From an uncultured Campylobacter sp. (lineage in GTDB: Bacteria > Campylobacterota > Campylobacteria > Campylobacterales > Campylobacteraceae), in the NCBI GenBank assembly GCA_945873855.1, contig CAMCEN010000009.1, positions 1-64,000 of the forward strand: a stretch of DNA of 64,000 nucleotides, in the 5' to 3' direction. A program made the position numbers and the translations under genes. Under the pieces are notes generated by a model. It did not search any database and was not told where the DNA came from. It was given only the letters and a program-made list of their open reading frames with translations. Positions 25,366-34,610 of the stretch are shown piece after piece. Within the stretch, counting starts at the first letter, position 1, and every line of letters starts with the position of its first letter.

Positions 25366-26580
25366 TCAAAGAAAACCCAAAAAAAGCCAGATTACTAAAA
25401 CATTGATAAAATCAATAAAAAAAACGCCACTTAGGCAAAGTATTGCCAGAGCACTTTTTGAGCTAAAAAATCTAAGTTCTAGTTTTTCAAGATTTGCTAA
25501 GGCTATAGGCGTAGCACCAAGGCAAAGCCCGCACTGAGCAGATGAGAGCAAAGCTGCCTCATAATCCCTGCCAAAAACCCTAAAAGTGATGAAAAACACA
25601 AAAAAGAGCATTAACACAAGCTCTAGGCACAAAAGTACAAAAAGTGGTAAGCCAATATCTAAAAGTGCCTTTAAATCGATGCTCATAAGGGCTAAAGCCA
25701 AAAACAAAGCTAAGCAAAAATTGCCAAGCAAAGCTAGATTTTTGTGTGCTAATGTTAGTCCAAAAAAATAGCATAAAACTCGCAAAATAAGGGCAAAAAC
25801 AAGGGCAAAAATAATAGCTGGCAAAGAAATAAAAAGCTTTATAACACTAGCGCAAAGCACGCAAAAAGCTAGTAAAAGCGCAGAAACCATTGTGTTTTTT
25901 AGCTCTTTTTTGCTAAAAAAAAGCACTAAGGCATTACCTAGCTCAACGCCTAGCTCTTTTTGACTAAGGCTTTTTTCTTTACTTTCAAATCTAGAATTCT
26001 CTTTTTTCAAAACAAACTTTTCAATCAAAAAAGCCCCAAGCGGTGCGCCTAAAACTGAGCCAAAAAGTGCGCCAAAAGTCGCACAAGCAATGCTTATATC
26101 AAGCGCATTTGTGATATTATGAGGCTCGGTTTTTAACACCTCGCTCCAAAAAGCCCCCATGCCAAAAGAGCCACTAAGGCTGATTGAACCAGCGATAACT
26201 CCAAGTTCTTTTTGCTTATCAAAGAGTGAAATAATCGTAATTCCAAGTAAATTTTGTAATACCATAATAAAGGCACAAAGCCCTAGAAAAATAAAGAAGT
26301 TTTTTGAAAAATTAGATTTTTTGCTAAAATCAATGCTAAAGCCAAGTCCCAAAGAGGCAAAAAAAGCCAGCAAAAAGCTCTCTTTTAAGCTCTCATCAAA
26401 GCTGATTTTTAGCTCAAAAAAATATGAAAAAAGCACTAAAACACTAAGCGCAAAAACACCGCCCAAAACAGCAGCTGGCAAGCACAAAACGCTAAAAATT
26501 CTAAGCTTTGAGAGCAAATAACCAAAGCCTAAAATCAAAAGCCCTGCACCAAAAGTTTCAAAAAGCCCAAATGAAATCAC
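25366..26580 (-). CDS. gltS: Sodium/glutamate symporter, GltS family
   Basis: 404 aa, about ten membrane helices. The GltS re-entrant motif region is VIAGSISLSGSFGMGAFWSE, and the second half repeats it as SSAQCGLCLGATPIALANLE. It would take up glutamate with sodium. GTG 26580 is the likely start (AAAGGAC 4 nt upstream). It stands between thrB and ylxR-infB. A degenerate palindrome in frame near 25992-26004 encodes ENSRF in the central cytoplasmic loop, a place that tolerates insertions. Confidence 0.88.
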   Translation of the reverse strand: MISFGLFETFGAGLLILGFGYLLSKLRIFSVLCLPAAVLGGVFALSVLVLFSYFFELKISFDESLKESFLLAFFASLGLGFSIDFSKKSNFSKNFFIFLGLCAFIMVLQNLLGITIISLFDKQKELGVIAGSISLSGSFGMGAFWSEVLKTEPHNITNALDISIACATFGALFGSVLGAPLGAFLIEKFVLKKENSRFESKEKSLSQKELGVELGNALVLFFSKKELKNTMVSALLLAFCVLCASVIKLFISLPAIIFALVFALILRVLCYFFGLTLAHKNLALLGNFCLALFLALALMSIDLKALLDIGLPLFVLLCLELVLMLFFVFFITFRVFGRDYEAALLSSAQCGLCLGATPIALANLEKLELRFFSSKSALAILCLSGVFFIDFINVLVIWLFLGFL

Positions 26581-26596
26581 TGCTGTCCTTTGACAA

Positions 26597-26678
26597 ATCT
26601 AGAATTCCTAAGTAAAATCTAGAATTCCTAAAGTAAAATCTAGAATTCCTAAGCAAAAATAAGCTAGGAATTCTAGAT
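26597..26678. repeat. Three tandem AAATCTAGAATTCCTAA units plus one reverse copy
   Basis: Three near-identical units of about 21 bp (AAATCTAGAATTCCTAAGT and variants) are followed by CTAGGAATTCTAGATT. The TAG inside the last copy is the stop codon of thrB (minus strand, 26673-26675). Confidence 0.9.
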
Positions 26679-27551
26679 TATCTGGGCGCCCTCATTGTCT
26701 AGTTCATAAGCATTTACGCTAAAAGAGCTAAACTCGCTAGCAAGCAAACTTTTTAGCTTTTTGGCATCATTTTTGTAAACTAGATTAAAAAAGCTAGACC
26801 CACTGCCTGAGAGCGTGCTAAGAAGTGCGCCGTTTTGATAAGCTATTTCACGGATTTTAAATAGCTCTGGCACAGCTTTCATGCGAGCATCCTCGTGCAT
26901 TTTATCCACCCCACACGAGCGCAAAAGCTCATAGTCGCCACTGACAAAAGCAGCACTCATAAGGCTTGCGTGGCTAAGATTGCTGACACAATCGCTGCGA
27001 GAGTAGCTAGCTTGCAAGGCTGAGCGAGAAGCCGCAGTTGAGATTTTGATAGGCGGGACTACGACCACAGCACGCAAATCTTCGCTTAAAGTGGCTTTTT
27101 TGGTAATTACGCTACTACCTTTTAAAATACTAACACAAAAGCCGCCGTGTGCGCAAGGAGCGATATTATCAGGGTGTGGCTCGTAAGCTAAGCCAAGGTC
27201 AACTAGCTTGTTTTTACTAAGGCTAAAACCAGCGATTTTATAAGCAGCAAAAATCGCTGAGATGATAATAGCTGAACTTGAGCCAAGCCCACGAGAAAGC
27301 GGAATTGCGTTTTTAAAATCAAAGCGAAAGTTTTTGCCTTTTAGCCCAAGTTCGCTAAGAGTGCTATTAAAGATATTTACAAAGCTATTATTTTTTTTAA
27401 GGCTAGAATTATTTTCGCCCTCGCCACTAATGCTAATTTGGCTAAAACTTTGTTCTGTGATTGTTATTTCATTGTATAACTTAATAGCAAGTCCAAGGCT
27501 ATCAAAGCCAGGACCTAGATTTGCGCTAGTTGCAGGGGATAGAATTTTCAT
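26673..27551 (-). CDS. thrB: Homoserine kinase
   Basis: 292 aa GHMP kinase. Starts ILSPATSANLGPGFDSLGLA, has the ATP-binding loop PLSRGLGSSSAIIISA (about 87-102) and the late GSGSSFFNL motif. It phosphorylates homoserine in threonine synthesis. AAAGGAAA precedes ATG 27551. The last codons run into a palindrome whose TAG ends the protein (...GAQII stop). The gene follows tsaB by 13 nt. Confidence 0.96.
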   Translation of the reverse strand: MKILSPATSANLGPGFDSLGLAIKLYNEITITEQSFSQISISGEGENNSSLKKNNSFVNIFNSTLSELGLKGKNFRFDFKNAIPLSRGLGSSSAIIISAIFAAYKIAGFSLSKNKLVDLGLAYEPHPDNIAPCAHGGFCVSILKGSSVITKKATLSEDLRAVVVVPPIKISTAASRSALQASYSRSDCVSNLSHASLMSAAFVSGDYELLRSCGVDKMHEDARMKAVPELFKIREIAYQNGALLSTLSGSGSSFFNLVYKNDAKKLKSLLASEFSSFSVNAYELDNEGAQII

Positions 27552-27564
27552 ATTTTTCCTTTGT

Positions 27565-28017
27565 CTAAACTGCCTCTAAGACATAATTTGGCAAAACATC
27601 AGTGCTAATGCTAAGATTTTTTAGGCTTTTTGGCAAGCTAGCACTCACGCCCAAAACAGGCTCAAGGCTGATTTTATCATCATTTAGCACAAAGCTAAAA
27701 CCTTTTTTAGCAGCGATAGGAGCATTGCCATTTAGGCTAAATCCACTAACTGCGCCAAACTCACAGCCATAAACTCCAGCAAACACGCTAAGAGCGACAA
27801 AAGCTACTTTTAAGCCCATAAAAGAACCAGGCCCATTTGCGTAAATGATTTTCGTGATTTTATATTGTTTTTTTAGTTCAGCTAGAAGCTCTGTTATAGC
27901 CTCACTGCTAGGCTTATCGCTGCTTAAACTCTGCTTTAGCTCACCATTTTGGTAAATGCCAACTAATAAAGGCGAACCAAGCGTGATAAAAAGTAGCTCA
28001 CAGCTAGGCAAAGACAC
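27565..28017 (-). CDS. tsaB: TsaB-like tRNA t6A biosynthesis protein
   Basis: 150 aa, shorter than E. coli TsaB (about 230) but usual for Campylobacter. The N-terminal ASKHA half carries YANGPGSFMGLKVAFVALS, the GPGSFTGLR-type motif of TsaB. The C-terminal half is reduced. TsaB partners TsaD and TsaE in making N6-threonylcarbamoyladenosine in tRNA. The start is GTG 28017, inside the end of lpxC (14-nt overlap). Confidence 0.85.
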   Translation of the reverse strand: MSLPSCELLFITLGSPLLVGIYQNGELKQSLSSDKPSSEAITELLAELKKQYKITKIIYANGPGSFMGLKVAFVALSVFAGVYGCEFGAVSGFSLNGNAPIAAKKGFSFVLNDDKISLEPVLGVSASLPKSLKNLSISTDVLPNYVLEAV

Positions 28018-28900
28018 GAGATAGCTCTTTGCTTTCTTGGCTTTTAAGGCTTACAAGCTCGTAGTTTGAAGTATCGCTTAAAAGCTCCAAACTAAGCTTG
28101 TGATTTAGCTCGTGGCTACCAGCAATCGCCTCATAATCACCTAGAATTTGCGCACCAAATACATTTAAATCGCCAATAGCATCAAGAATTTTGTGGCGAA
28201 CAAACTCATTTTCATAGCGCAAACCATCTGGATTTAAAATCTTATCGCCGTCTATGACAATAGCATTATCTAGGCTTCCACCAAGTGCTAGTCCCATGGC
28301 ATTTAGCTTTTTAACATCATCTAAAAAGCCAAAAGTGCGAGCACGAGCGATGTGCTCTAAGTAAGTTTTTTTGCTAAACTCAAAGCTAAAGCTTTGTTTG
28401 CCAATAGCTGCTGAGCGAGCAAAATCAATGCTAAAGCTAAACTTAGGGCTGGTGCTAGGGCGAAGTGCTACCATTTTTGCGCCATCTTTGATGATAACTT
28501 CTTTTTTTACTACTAGCACTTGTTTTGGCTCATCTAGTTCGCTTATACCAGCTTCATCTAGCATCATACAAAAGCTAAGAGCCGATCCGTCCATTATAGG
28601 CACTTCATTTGCATCCACGCTGATTTTGATATTATCAATTCCATAAGCACTAATCGCACTCATCAAATGCTCTATTGTAGAGATAAATCTGCCACTCTCC
28701 AAGTCCCCAAGCACGGTAGCTAGCTGCGTGTTTTTGATATTAAGAGCTTTTGCCTCAAAGCTAGCATCTATATCAGAGCGATAAAAAACAATGCCAGTAT
28801 TTGCCAAAGCTGGTTCTAACACTAATTTTACAGGTTCGCCTTTATGTAAGCCAATGCCGATATTTTCTACTTTTTTAGCTATTGTTCTTTGCTTTATCAT
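28004..28900 (-). CDS. lpxC: UDP-3-O-acyl-N-acetylglucosamine deacetylase
   Basis: 298 aa, full length. Begins QRTIAKKVENIGIGLHKGEP and carries the zinc-ligand motifs STIEHLMSAI (about 73-82) and HKILDAIGDL with a later ELNHKLSLEL. It performs the committed step of lipid A synthesis. In the order M23 peptidase-lpxC-tsaB-thrB, as in C. jejuni. Confidence 0.97.
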   Translation of the reverse strand: MIKQRTIAKKVENIGIGLHKGEPVKLVLEPALANTGIVFYRSDIDASFEAKALNIKNTQLATVLGDLESGRFISTIEHLMSAISAYGIDNIKISVDANEVPIMDGSALSFCMMLDEAGISELDEPKQVLVVKKEVIIKDGAKMVALRPSTSPKFSFSIDFARSAAIGKQSFSFEFSKKTYLEHIARARTFGFLDDVKKLNAMGLALGGSLDNAIVIDGDKILNPDGLRYENEFVRHKILDAIGDLNVFGAQILGDYEAIAGSHELNHKLSLELLSDTSNYELVSLKSQESKELSRVFA

Positions 28901-28968
28901 TATAAAAACCTTGAAATTACTTCAAAAAATGTGCGATTTTAGCAAAATTTTTATAAATTTTGCTTAAA

Positions 28969-30339
28969 TTACTTGCTGCCATCTATAATTTTTTTAGAAT
29001 TTTCTAAAATATCATAGACACTTTCTTTCATCCATTTTCTATCCATCCACTCCTCAGGACGAACCTCAATGCCTTGAATCACCACACCAAAGTGCAAGTG
29101 ATCGCCAAGCGCAAGTCCTGTGGTGCCAGTAGTTGCGATATTTGCCCCATTTGGCACTATTTCACTTTGCTCGTGTACCATGGTGGTACAGTGACCATAA
29201 AGTGTATAAAGTCCAAAACCATGGTAGATGATCATATTATTGCCATAAATGCCGTTTTTATCGGCAAATACTACCTCTCCTCCATTGCTAGCTACAATGC
29301 CAGCCATCGCTGTGCTAGCAAAGTCTAGCCCCATATGATAGCTCTCACTAAGCTCAGCCCCATCAAAGCTAAAAATGCGGTGATCACCAAAGCTAGCCAC
29401 CACAGCTCCATTTTTTAGCGGATAAAAAGGCGTGATTTTAAACTCGCCAAGCTTATCCTCTCGTATCTGGCTGGTGATTTGCTCGATTATATCCTCATTT
29501 GCGTTGCGCAAGGTCTCATTTACAAACTTAAACTTAGCAATAGCGTCCATTTGATCAACGTCTTTTGCGTATTCATTGGCAAGTTCTGTTATTTTGCCGT
29601 CTATAAAGGCATTTGAGATAGCAATTTTGCTTTCTTTGTATTTTTTGCTTTGTAGATATAGTCTTATCGGCGTTTTGCTAGTATTTCCAGCCTTGTCAGT
29701 GGCTACTACTGAGGCAGAAAAACTACTCTCCACACTAGGCCAAGCTAGCAAAACAGCGTAATATCCGTCTTTATAAAAAGGCACTGGCTTAAACTTCTTG
29801 CCAAAAGAGCTCTCTACATAAAGCTCACTGAGCTCGCCGCTATCATCACTAGCCATAAACACAGCCGAGGCTGCGCCGCCTTGGATAATTTTATAGCTTT
29901 GATTTAGCACAGCTAGCGCAGGGGCTTTTGCATCGATTACTACTTTTAGATTTTTTTTAGCTTCGTTTCCGCTAAAAAAGTTAGCCTTGCTAGTGTCATT
30001 TGCGATGATATCTAGCTTGTATTCTTGGCCACTTTTATACTTGATATTTTTAGGGAATTCTAGATTTAAATTAATTTCTTTTTCTCCGCCAAAACTTTGA
30101 GATATTAGCTTTTGGCTGCCCTCAGATGAGCTAAAAATCACCTCAACCTTACCCACGCCACTCTCATCGCTGATAGCTACTTTAAGTGCTTTTTTAGGAT
30201 TGTGATAAGTAGTGCCTGCTTTTTCATTTTCAATCTCTATTTTTGGGGGAGTTTCTTCAAAAACGCTAACCCCAGGACTAAAAACCAAAACCCCAGCAGC
30301 AACTATCAATAAAACTACTATAAAAAAGATTTTTTGCAT
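28969..30339 (-). CDS. M23-family peptidoglycan endopeptidase (Pgp3/Csd-like)
   Basis: 456 aa. An N-terminal membrane anchor or signal (about 5-23) is followed by beta-rich domains. The C-terminal LytM domain has the zinc ligands in ESYHMGLDFAS (His, Asp) and GDHLHFGVVIQG (HxH), with YTLYGHCTTM between. Members of this group trim cross-links in helical-rod Campylobacterota and shape the cell. It sits beside lpxC as in C. jejuni, where this position is held by a cell-shape peptidase. One in-frame palindrome half (LNLEFPK) lies near 30050-30066. AGGAAA precedes ATG 30339. Confidence 0.9.
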   Translation of the reverse strand: MQKIFFIVVLLIVAAGVLVFSPGVSVFEETPPKIEIENEKAGTTYHNPKKALKVAISDESGVGKVEVIFSSSEGSQKLISQSFGGEKEINLNLEFPKNIKYKSGQEYKLDIIANDTSKANFFSGNEAKKNLKVVIDAKAPALAVLNQSYKIIQGGAASAVFMASDDSGELSELYVESSFGKKFKPVPFYKDGYYAVLLAWPSVESSFSASVVATDKAGNTSKTPIRLYLQSKKYKESKIAISNAFIDGKITELANEYAKDVDQMDAIAKFKFVNETLRNANEDIIEQITSQIREDKLGEFKITPFYPLKNGAVVASFGDHRIFSFDGAELSESYHMGLDFASTAMAGIVASNGGEVVFADKNGIYGNNMIIYHGFGLYTLYGHCTTMVHEQSEIVPNGANIATTGTTGLALGDHLHFGVVIQGIEVRPEEWMDRKWMKESVYDILENSKKIIDGSK

Positions 30340-30437
30340 ATTTCCTACTTTTAAAAAATTTTTTGATTATAGCACAAAGCCTGATAAAAAATATAAATTT
30401 AACCTAGAATTCGCTAAAAAACATTATCTAGGGAATT

Positions 30438-30740
30438 TTAAAAATTCTCACAAATCACAGCATCTATCCTAGCATCAATTGCCGAGCTTAGCTCTTCATC
30501 GCTTTCTACAATGAGCGCAATTTTGCTATCAAAAAGATAATCATCAGCCACACTTTGAAGCTCTTTTGCTAGGCTAAGATTATTACAAACTACAAACTTT
30601 ACGCCCCTTGCGTTTGAGATTACGGCCTGTAGTTTGTTTTTTACTAGCACAAACTCGTCATTTTGGCTACTGTTAGAGGCGCTAAAATCGCTGATTTTTG
30701 GTGTTTTGCTACTAACTAATGGATGAGAAAAAAGTATCAT
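30438..30740 (-). CDS. Small conserved-type hypothetical protein
   Basis: 100 aa. Not recognised as a named family. It has an alpha/beta pattern (GVKFVVCNNLSLAKELQ..., KIALIVESDEEL..., ARIDAVICENF) like a small nucleotide-binding or receiver-type half fold. No signal peptide. It ends the alr-ribA-rsmG operon, 3 nt after the PP0621-like gene, with AAAGGC before ATG 30740. Real by operon position and ribosome-binding site; function unknown. Confidence 0.7.
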   Translation of the reverse strand: MILFSHPLVSSKTPKISDFSASNSSQNDEFVLVKNKLQAVISNARGVKFVVCNNLSLAKELQSVADDYLFDSKIALIVESDEELSSAIDARIDAVICENF

Positions 30741-30743
30741 TTT

Positions 30744-30941
30744 TTAGCCTTTTATCTGCTGGCACTCTTGGCAAAGCCCGTCTTTTAGCTCATCGCTGCT
30801 TACAAAAGTCCCGCACTTTTTACACCCCTCTAAAGCTTCTATTTCATCATTTTTTTTGCTTTTTTTGCCTGATAGCTTTGATTTTAGCATAAAATAAATC
30901 ACCGCAGCAATTAGGGCAAAAATTAAGATTTTTCCTAGCAT
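30744..30941 (-). CDS. PP0621-family small membrane protein with zinc ribbon
   Basis: 65 aa. One N-terminal helix (LIFALIAAVIYFML), then a Lys-rich linker and a four-Cys ribbon CKKCGTF...GLCQECQ. This matches the PP0621-type small proteins. It overlaps the rsmG stop by 7 nt and has AAAGGTG before ATG 30941. Function unknown; the Cys pairs suggest zinc binding. Confidence 0.75.
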   Translation of the reverse strand: MLGKILIFALIAAVIYFMLKSKLSGKKSKKNDEIEALEGCKKCGTFVSSDELKDGLCQECQQIKG

Positions 30942-31474
30942 TTTACACCTTTTATAAATACATAATTTCGCTCATTAGCTTTTTTTATGCTGATTTGCGC
31001 TTTTAGACCCGATAATTCAGCTTCAATGCTAGAGCCTTTAAATAACGCAAATAGCGTATTTTCATCATAAAAACCCTTTGAGAGGGAGAGTAAATCAGCC
31101 ACCTTAAAAGCTGCCCTGGATGTGATAATATCGGCTCTAAAAGGCTCTTCATCTTCTATTTTTTTGCTATGAACTACGATATTTTCTAGTCCTAAATGCG
31201 CCTTTGCGTAGCTTAAAAAGCTTGATTTTTTAGCATTTGGCTCAAAAAGATGAAAAGTACACTCACTCATTTTCATAGCTAAAAAAACAGCTGGAAACCC
31301 AGCCCCAGAGCCTATATCAATAACCACCTTTGCGCTAGAAAAGTTAGAGAATTCTAGAATTCCTAGGCTATCTTTTGCCACCTCATCAAGGTTTTTGTAG
31401 GTGCTTAGGCTGTGGATTTTATTAAATTTAATAAAAATATCCTCATAAGCACTAAGTCTCTCATCAAAATCCAT
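30935..31474 (-). CDS. rsmG: 16S rRNA m7G527 methyltransferase
   Basis: 179 aa from ATG 31474 (an upstream TTG is less likely; the ribA stop overlaps as TGATG). Shorter than E. coli RsmG but typical for the group. The SAM motif is VVIDIGSGAGFPAVFLAMK (about 50-68), followed by FLSYAKAHLGLENI. It methylates G527 of 16S rRNA. A full palindrome lies in frame at 31346-31366, encoding GILEF just before the SAM motif, a segment absent from typical relatives as far as I recall. Confidence 0.92.
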   Translation of the reverse strand: MDFDERLSAYEDIFIKFNKIHSLSTYKNLDEVAKDSLGILEFSNFSSAKVVIDIGSGAGFPAVFLAMKMSECTFHLFEPNAKKSSFLSYAKAHLGLENIVVHSKKIEDEEPFRADIITSRAAFKVADLLSLSKGFYDENTLFALFKGSSIEAELSGLKAQISIKKANERNYVFIKGVKC

Positions 31475-32049
31475 CAAAGCAAATGCCCCATTTGTTCTTT
31501 TTTGATACGCAAATACTCTTTATCATACGGATTTTCTGGCATTTTTATAGGAATTCTAGATTCTATTTGAACTGATTTTAAAGCTGAGATTTTTGCTGGA
31601 TTATTTGTAAGCAAATTTATCTTTAAAATTCCCAAATCTGCTAGTATAAACTCAGCCGCTTCGTATGTGCGCTCATCAGCCTCAAAGCCTAGTTGGTGAT
31701 TTGCCTCAATGGTATTTAGCCCGCTATCTTGGAGATTATAGGCGTTTATTTTGTTAAGTAGACCTATATTTCGCCCTTCTTGGCGCAGGTAGATTAGCGC
31801 TCCGCCATGTTCGTTTATGTAGGACAAAGCACTTGCTAGCTGCTCGCCACAATCGCACTTCATAGACCCAAAAGCATCGCCAGTTAGGCACTCTGAGTGA
31901 ATTCGTACATTTATAGCCTTGCCCTTGCTAATAAGCTCATCAAGGTCATTGCGAAACACGACGCAATGCTCTTTTTGCCCACTTTTATAGACCTTTATTT
32001 TAAAAAGCCCAAATTTACTAGGTAGATTTGCTACTTTTGAGCTTTTCAT
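31474..32049 (-). CDS. ribA: GTP cyclohydrolase II
   Basis: 191 aa from ATG 32049; GTG 32052 is an equally possible start and overlaps the alr stop. Zinc ligands Cys near 54, 65 and 67 lie in ECLTGDAFGSMKCDCGEQ. The catalytic stretch YLRQEGRNIGLLNKINAY and the C-terminal LLTNNPAKI motif are complete. It opens GTP for riboflavin synthesis. Near the C-terminus a palindrome half encodes ESRIPIKMP at 31548-31562, overlapping the position where the conserved RIP/I motif is expected anyway. Confidence 0.93.
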   Translation of the reverse strand: MKSSKVANLPSKFGLFKIKVYKSGQKEHCVVFRNDLDELISKGKAINVRIHSECLTGDAFGSMKCDCGEQLASALSYINEHGGALIYLRQEGRNIGLLNKINAYNLQDSGLNTIEANHQLGFEADERTYEAAEFILADLGILKINLLTNNPAKISALKSVQIESRIPIKMPENPYDKEYLRIKKEQMGHLL

Positions 32050-33077
32050 CACTCTACCACCACTCGCTCTAAGCTAGGGCTAAGCTTGACTAAAATATCA
32101 TAGTTTATAGTATCAAAGTACTTTGCCCAGATATTTGCATCATTTATTACGCAAAGCTCATCACTAAGGCTGTCGCTAGAAAAGCTATCCATTGACATGC
32201 GTCCTAGCATTTTGTCTTTGGCGTTAAAGACAAACTCACCCTTGCCATTATAGCGTAAAAGCCCATCGCCATATCCTAGGTCGTAAGTAGCGATATCCAT
32301 AGGCTCTTTTGCGCAAAATACCCCACCATAGCCCACGCACTCGCCACGCTCTAGCCTGCGCTCGCTAAGTTTGCTAGCCCAAAGGCTAAGCACTGGCTTT
32401 AGCTCTAAACTCTCATCAAACTGAGCATATCCATACTGCGCAATGCCTACACGCACACACTCATCACGGTTTGCTAGGTTTTTATCACGCTCAACGGCAG
32501 CTGAGTTGTGTAGATGAAAGATAGGATTTTTCACACCAAACTCTACGCAAAGCTCTTTAAAATATGCTTTAAGCTCCAAAAACATCTCATTTTGGATAGC
32601 AAAGCTAGCGCTTAGCTCATCAGCCCCACAAAAATGCGTATAAGCACCGCAAATATTTATTTTACGCTCTTTAGAGAGCTTAAAAGCCTCTTTTAGCTCG
32701 TGCTTTTTTAGTCCGTGGCGATGCATGAGAGTATCAAGAGTAATATGAACATTTGAACCACTTTTTATATGCTCTAAATTGCTAAAATCATTTATAGCAT
32801 AAATAAACTTAGCATTTGTGCTCTCAGCCCCATTTGCCCTGTGAGAGAGGATAATAATACGCTCAAAAAAGTTCTCAATGCTTCTAGCCTCGCTCTCATC
32901 TCGCACCACAGCAGTTTTTAGCCCAAACTCACTAGCAAGAGCAGCGATTTGAGCTAATCCGTGACCATAAGCATTGTCTTTTAGTACGGCAAAGACACGG
33001 GCTTTATCGCCAACCTTAGCGCAGATTTGCTCTAAATTATGAAAATATGCGCTTTTGCTAAGCTTTATTTGTGCCAT
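32049..33077 (-). CDS. alr: Alanine racemase
   Basis: 342 aa, slightly short for Alr. The PLP lysine is K33 in FAVLKDNAYGHG. Further PLP/barrel motifs are THFCGADE, FHLHNSAAVERD and VRVGIAQYG; the second-domain part VGYGGVFCAKEP holds the likely catalytic Tyr. It supplies D-alanine for peptidoglycan. It begins directly after the stop of the L,D-peptidase gene, linking two cell-wall functions in one operon. Confidence 0.93.
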   Translation of the reverse strand: MAQIKLSKSAYFHNLEQICAKVGDKARVFAVLKDNAYGHGLAQIAALASEFGLKTAVVRDESEARSIENFFERIIILSHRANGAESTNAKFIYAINDFSNLEHIKSGSNVHITLDTLMHRHGLKKHELKEAFKLSKERKINICGAYTHFCGADELSASFAIQNEMFLELKAYFKELCVEFGVKNPIFHLHNSAAVERDKNLANRDECVRVGIAQYGYAQFDESLELKPVLSLWASKLSERRLERGECVGYGGVFCAKEPMDIATYDLGYGDGLLRYNGKGEFVFNAKDKMLGRMSMDSFSSDSLSDELCVINDANIWAKYFDTINYDILVKLSPSLERVVVE

Positions 33078-34046
33078 TTATTGTTCTACTAAGATTTTCA
33101 TTTTATCGCCATCAAGACGGACAAATAGGGTTTTTTCGCCCTCAAACTTATAAGAGCTAGTAAGGTATTTTTCATGAAAAATCACTTTGAAAAATGAGCC
33201 TTTTTCTACTGATGGATAAGGGATAATGCGAAACTTAGAAAAGTTTATAAATTTGCTTTCTTTTTTGTTAAAAATGCTAGTTTTCATCTCAGCAAAGGCT
33301 TTGTATCTTTGCCCATCAAAGCGAATAAAGTCCTTATCATAAAAAGCTAGGTATTTTTTTATATCACTTACACTCCACGCATGTTTCCACGCAAAAAGCT
33401 CGGCAAAAATAGCTGCAATCTGCTCGTTTGTAGCTTCTTTTATGCCTTCTTCATTGATTAGCACCACGCCGCCTTTATCGCCTACGATATTCTCATATTT
33501 TACCAGCTCGTCATTGTCAAATGCCACGCAACCACGAGTTTTTTCAGCATCTATGCGATCTCCATCAAAAGGAAGTCCATGTATCCAAATGCCGCCGCCA
33601 TCACGCTTTCTAAGGCTATCGTATAAATCGGGATAGCTTAGAGAAAAAGCAGCTGGACCATAATACTGATCGCTTGGCTTAAAGTGTCTTGTGATGTGAT
33701 AAGCACCAACTGGGGTTTTTAGATCGCCTTCTTTTAGCTTATCGCCCATTAGACCTGTGATTATGTTTTTTTTAGAAAAGCGACTTTCTAGCTTGTCGTT
33801 TTCGTAATGTAGTAGTTCTAGCTTTTTGCTAGTTTTATCCACTACTGTGATAAAAGTAGGTGCTGGATAGTAGCCGTATTTTAGCTCTTTGCCTTTTAGT
33901 ATTTCTTGCCAGTGCTTTTTGCTTTGCAAGTTATTTTCTATAGCATCACGCACAGCTTCTAAGCCATTATCAAGATAAATTTGCTCCAAGCTCTTTGCGC
34001 CCAAAACGCTAGATAAAAATACTAACGCAAGAAGTAGTTTTTTCAT
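33078..34046 (-). CDS. L,D-carboxypeptidase/transpeptidase (Pgp2/Csd6-like)
   Basis: 322 aa with a signal peptide (1-17). The YkuD-type catalytic domain has IWIHGLPFDGDRI and KTRGCVAF with C173 as nucleophile. An NTF2-like domain follows (about 215-320: WSVSDIKKYLAFYDKDF). This two-domain layout matches Pgp2 of C. jejuni and Csd6 of Helicobacter pylori, which trim tetrapeptides to tripeptides and are needed for helical shape. It is the first gene of the alr-ribA-rsmG operon. Confidence 0.9.
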   Translation of the reverse strand: MKKLLLALVFLSSVLGAKSLEQIYLDNGLEAVRDAIENNLQSKKHWQEILKGKELKYGYYPAPTFITVVDKTSKKLELLHYENDKLESRFSKKNIITGLMGDKLKEGDLKTPVGAYHITRHFKPSDQYYGPAAFSLSYPDLYDSLRKRDGGGIWIHGLPFDGDRIDAEKTRGCVAFDNDELVKYENIVGDKGGVVLINEEGIKEATNEQIAAIFAELFAWKHAWSVSDIKKYLAFYDKDFIRFDGQRYKAFAEMKTSIFNKKESKFINFSKFRIIPYPSVEKGSFFKVIFHEKYLTSSYKFEGEKTLFVRLDGDKMKILVEQ

Positions 34047-34172
34047 TGTTTTTACCTATTTTTTTGAATTTTTAAGGCGCAATTATAGCTAAGTTTTTCA
34101 AAAAATTTACTACTTTTTTATAAGTTTTTAGCTAGAATTTCAAACTTTTTTTAAAAAAATCAAGGAGAAAAG

Positions 34173-34610
34173 ATGAAAAAGTTTGTTTTAAGTATAGCTA
34201 GCATTGCTGCTGTCTTTGGCGCAGATGTTGAAATAGATGGAGCTTACGCAAGGGCAAGCATACCAAATGTGCCTAACTCGGCTGCTTTTTTTGTGATAAA
34301 AAATAATAGCGACAAAGATATCGCAATAACTAGCGCAAATAGCGATATAGCCGAAAAAAATGAGCTTCACACTCACATAAAAGAAAATCAAATGTTGAAA
34401 ATGATCAAAATAGAAAAGCTTGTAGTGCCTGCAAAATCAAGCTTGGAGCTAAAAAGTGGTGGCGATCATGTAATGCTAATTGGGCTAAAAAAAGAGCTAA
34501 AAGCAGGCGATGAAATAAGCTTGGAGCTAAGCTTTAGCGATGGTGATAAAAAAAGCATCAAAATGCCTGTAAAAGACCTAGCAAGCACTATGCATAAAAT
34601 GCAGCACTAA
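34173..34610 (+). CDS. PCuAC-type periplasmic copper chaperone
   Basis: 145 aa with a signal peptide (1-17). The copper site is the HxnM pattern: HTHIKENQMLKM with further ligands in GGDHVMLIGLK. The family delivers Cu(I) to haem-copper oxidases; the cbb3 oxidase encoded at 57-61 kb is a possible client. AAGGAGAAAAG precedes ATG 34173. The stop overlaps the next start as TAATG. Confidence 0.9.
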   Translation: MKKFVLSIASIAAVFGADVEIDGAYARASIPNVPNSAAFFVIKNNSDKDIAITSANSDIAEKNELHTHIKENQMLKMIKIEKLVVPAKSSLELKSGGDHVMLIGLKKELKAGDEISLELSFSDGDKKSIKMPVKDLASTMHKMQH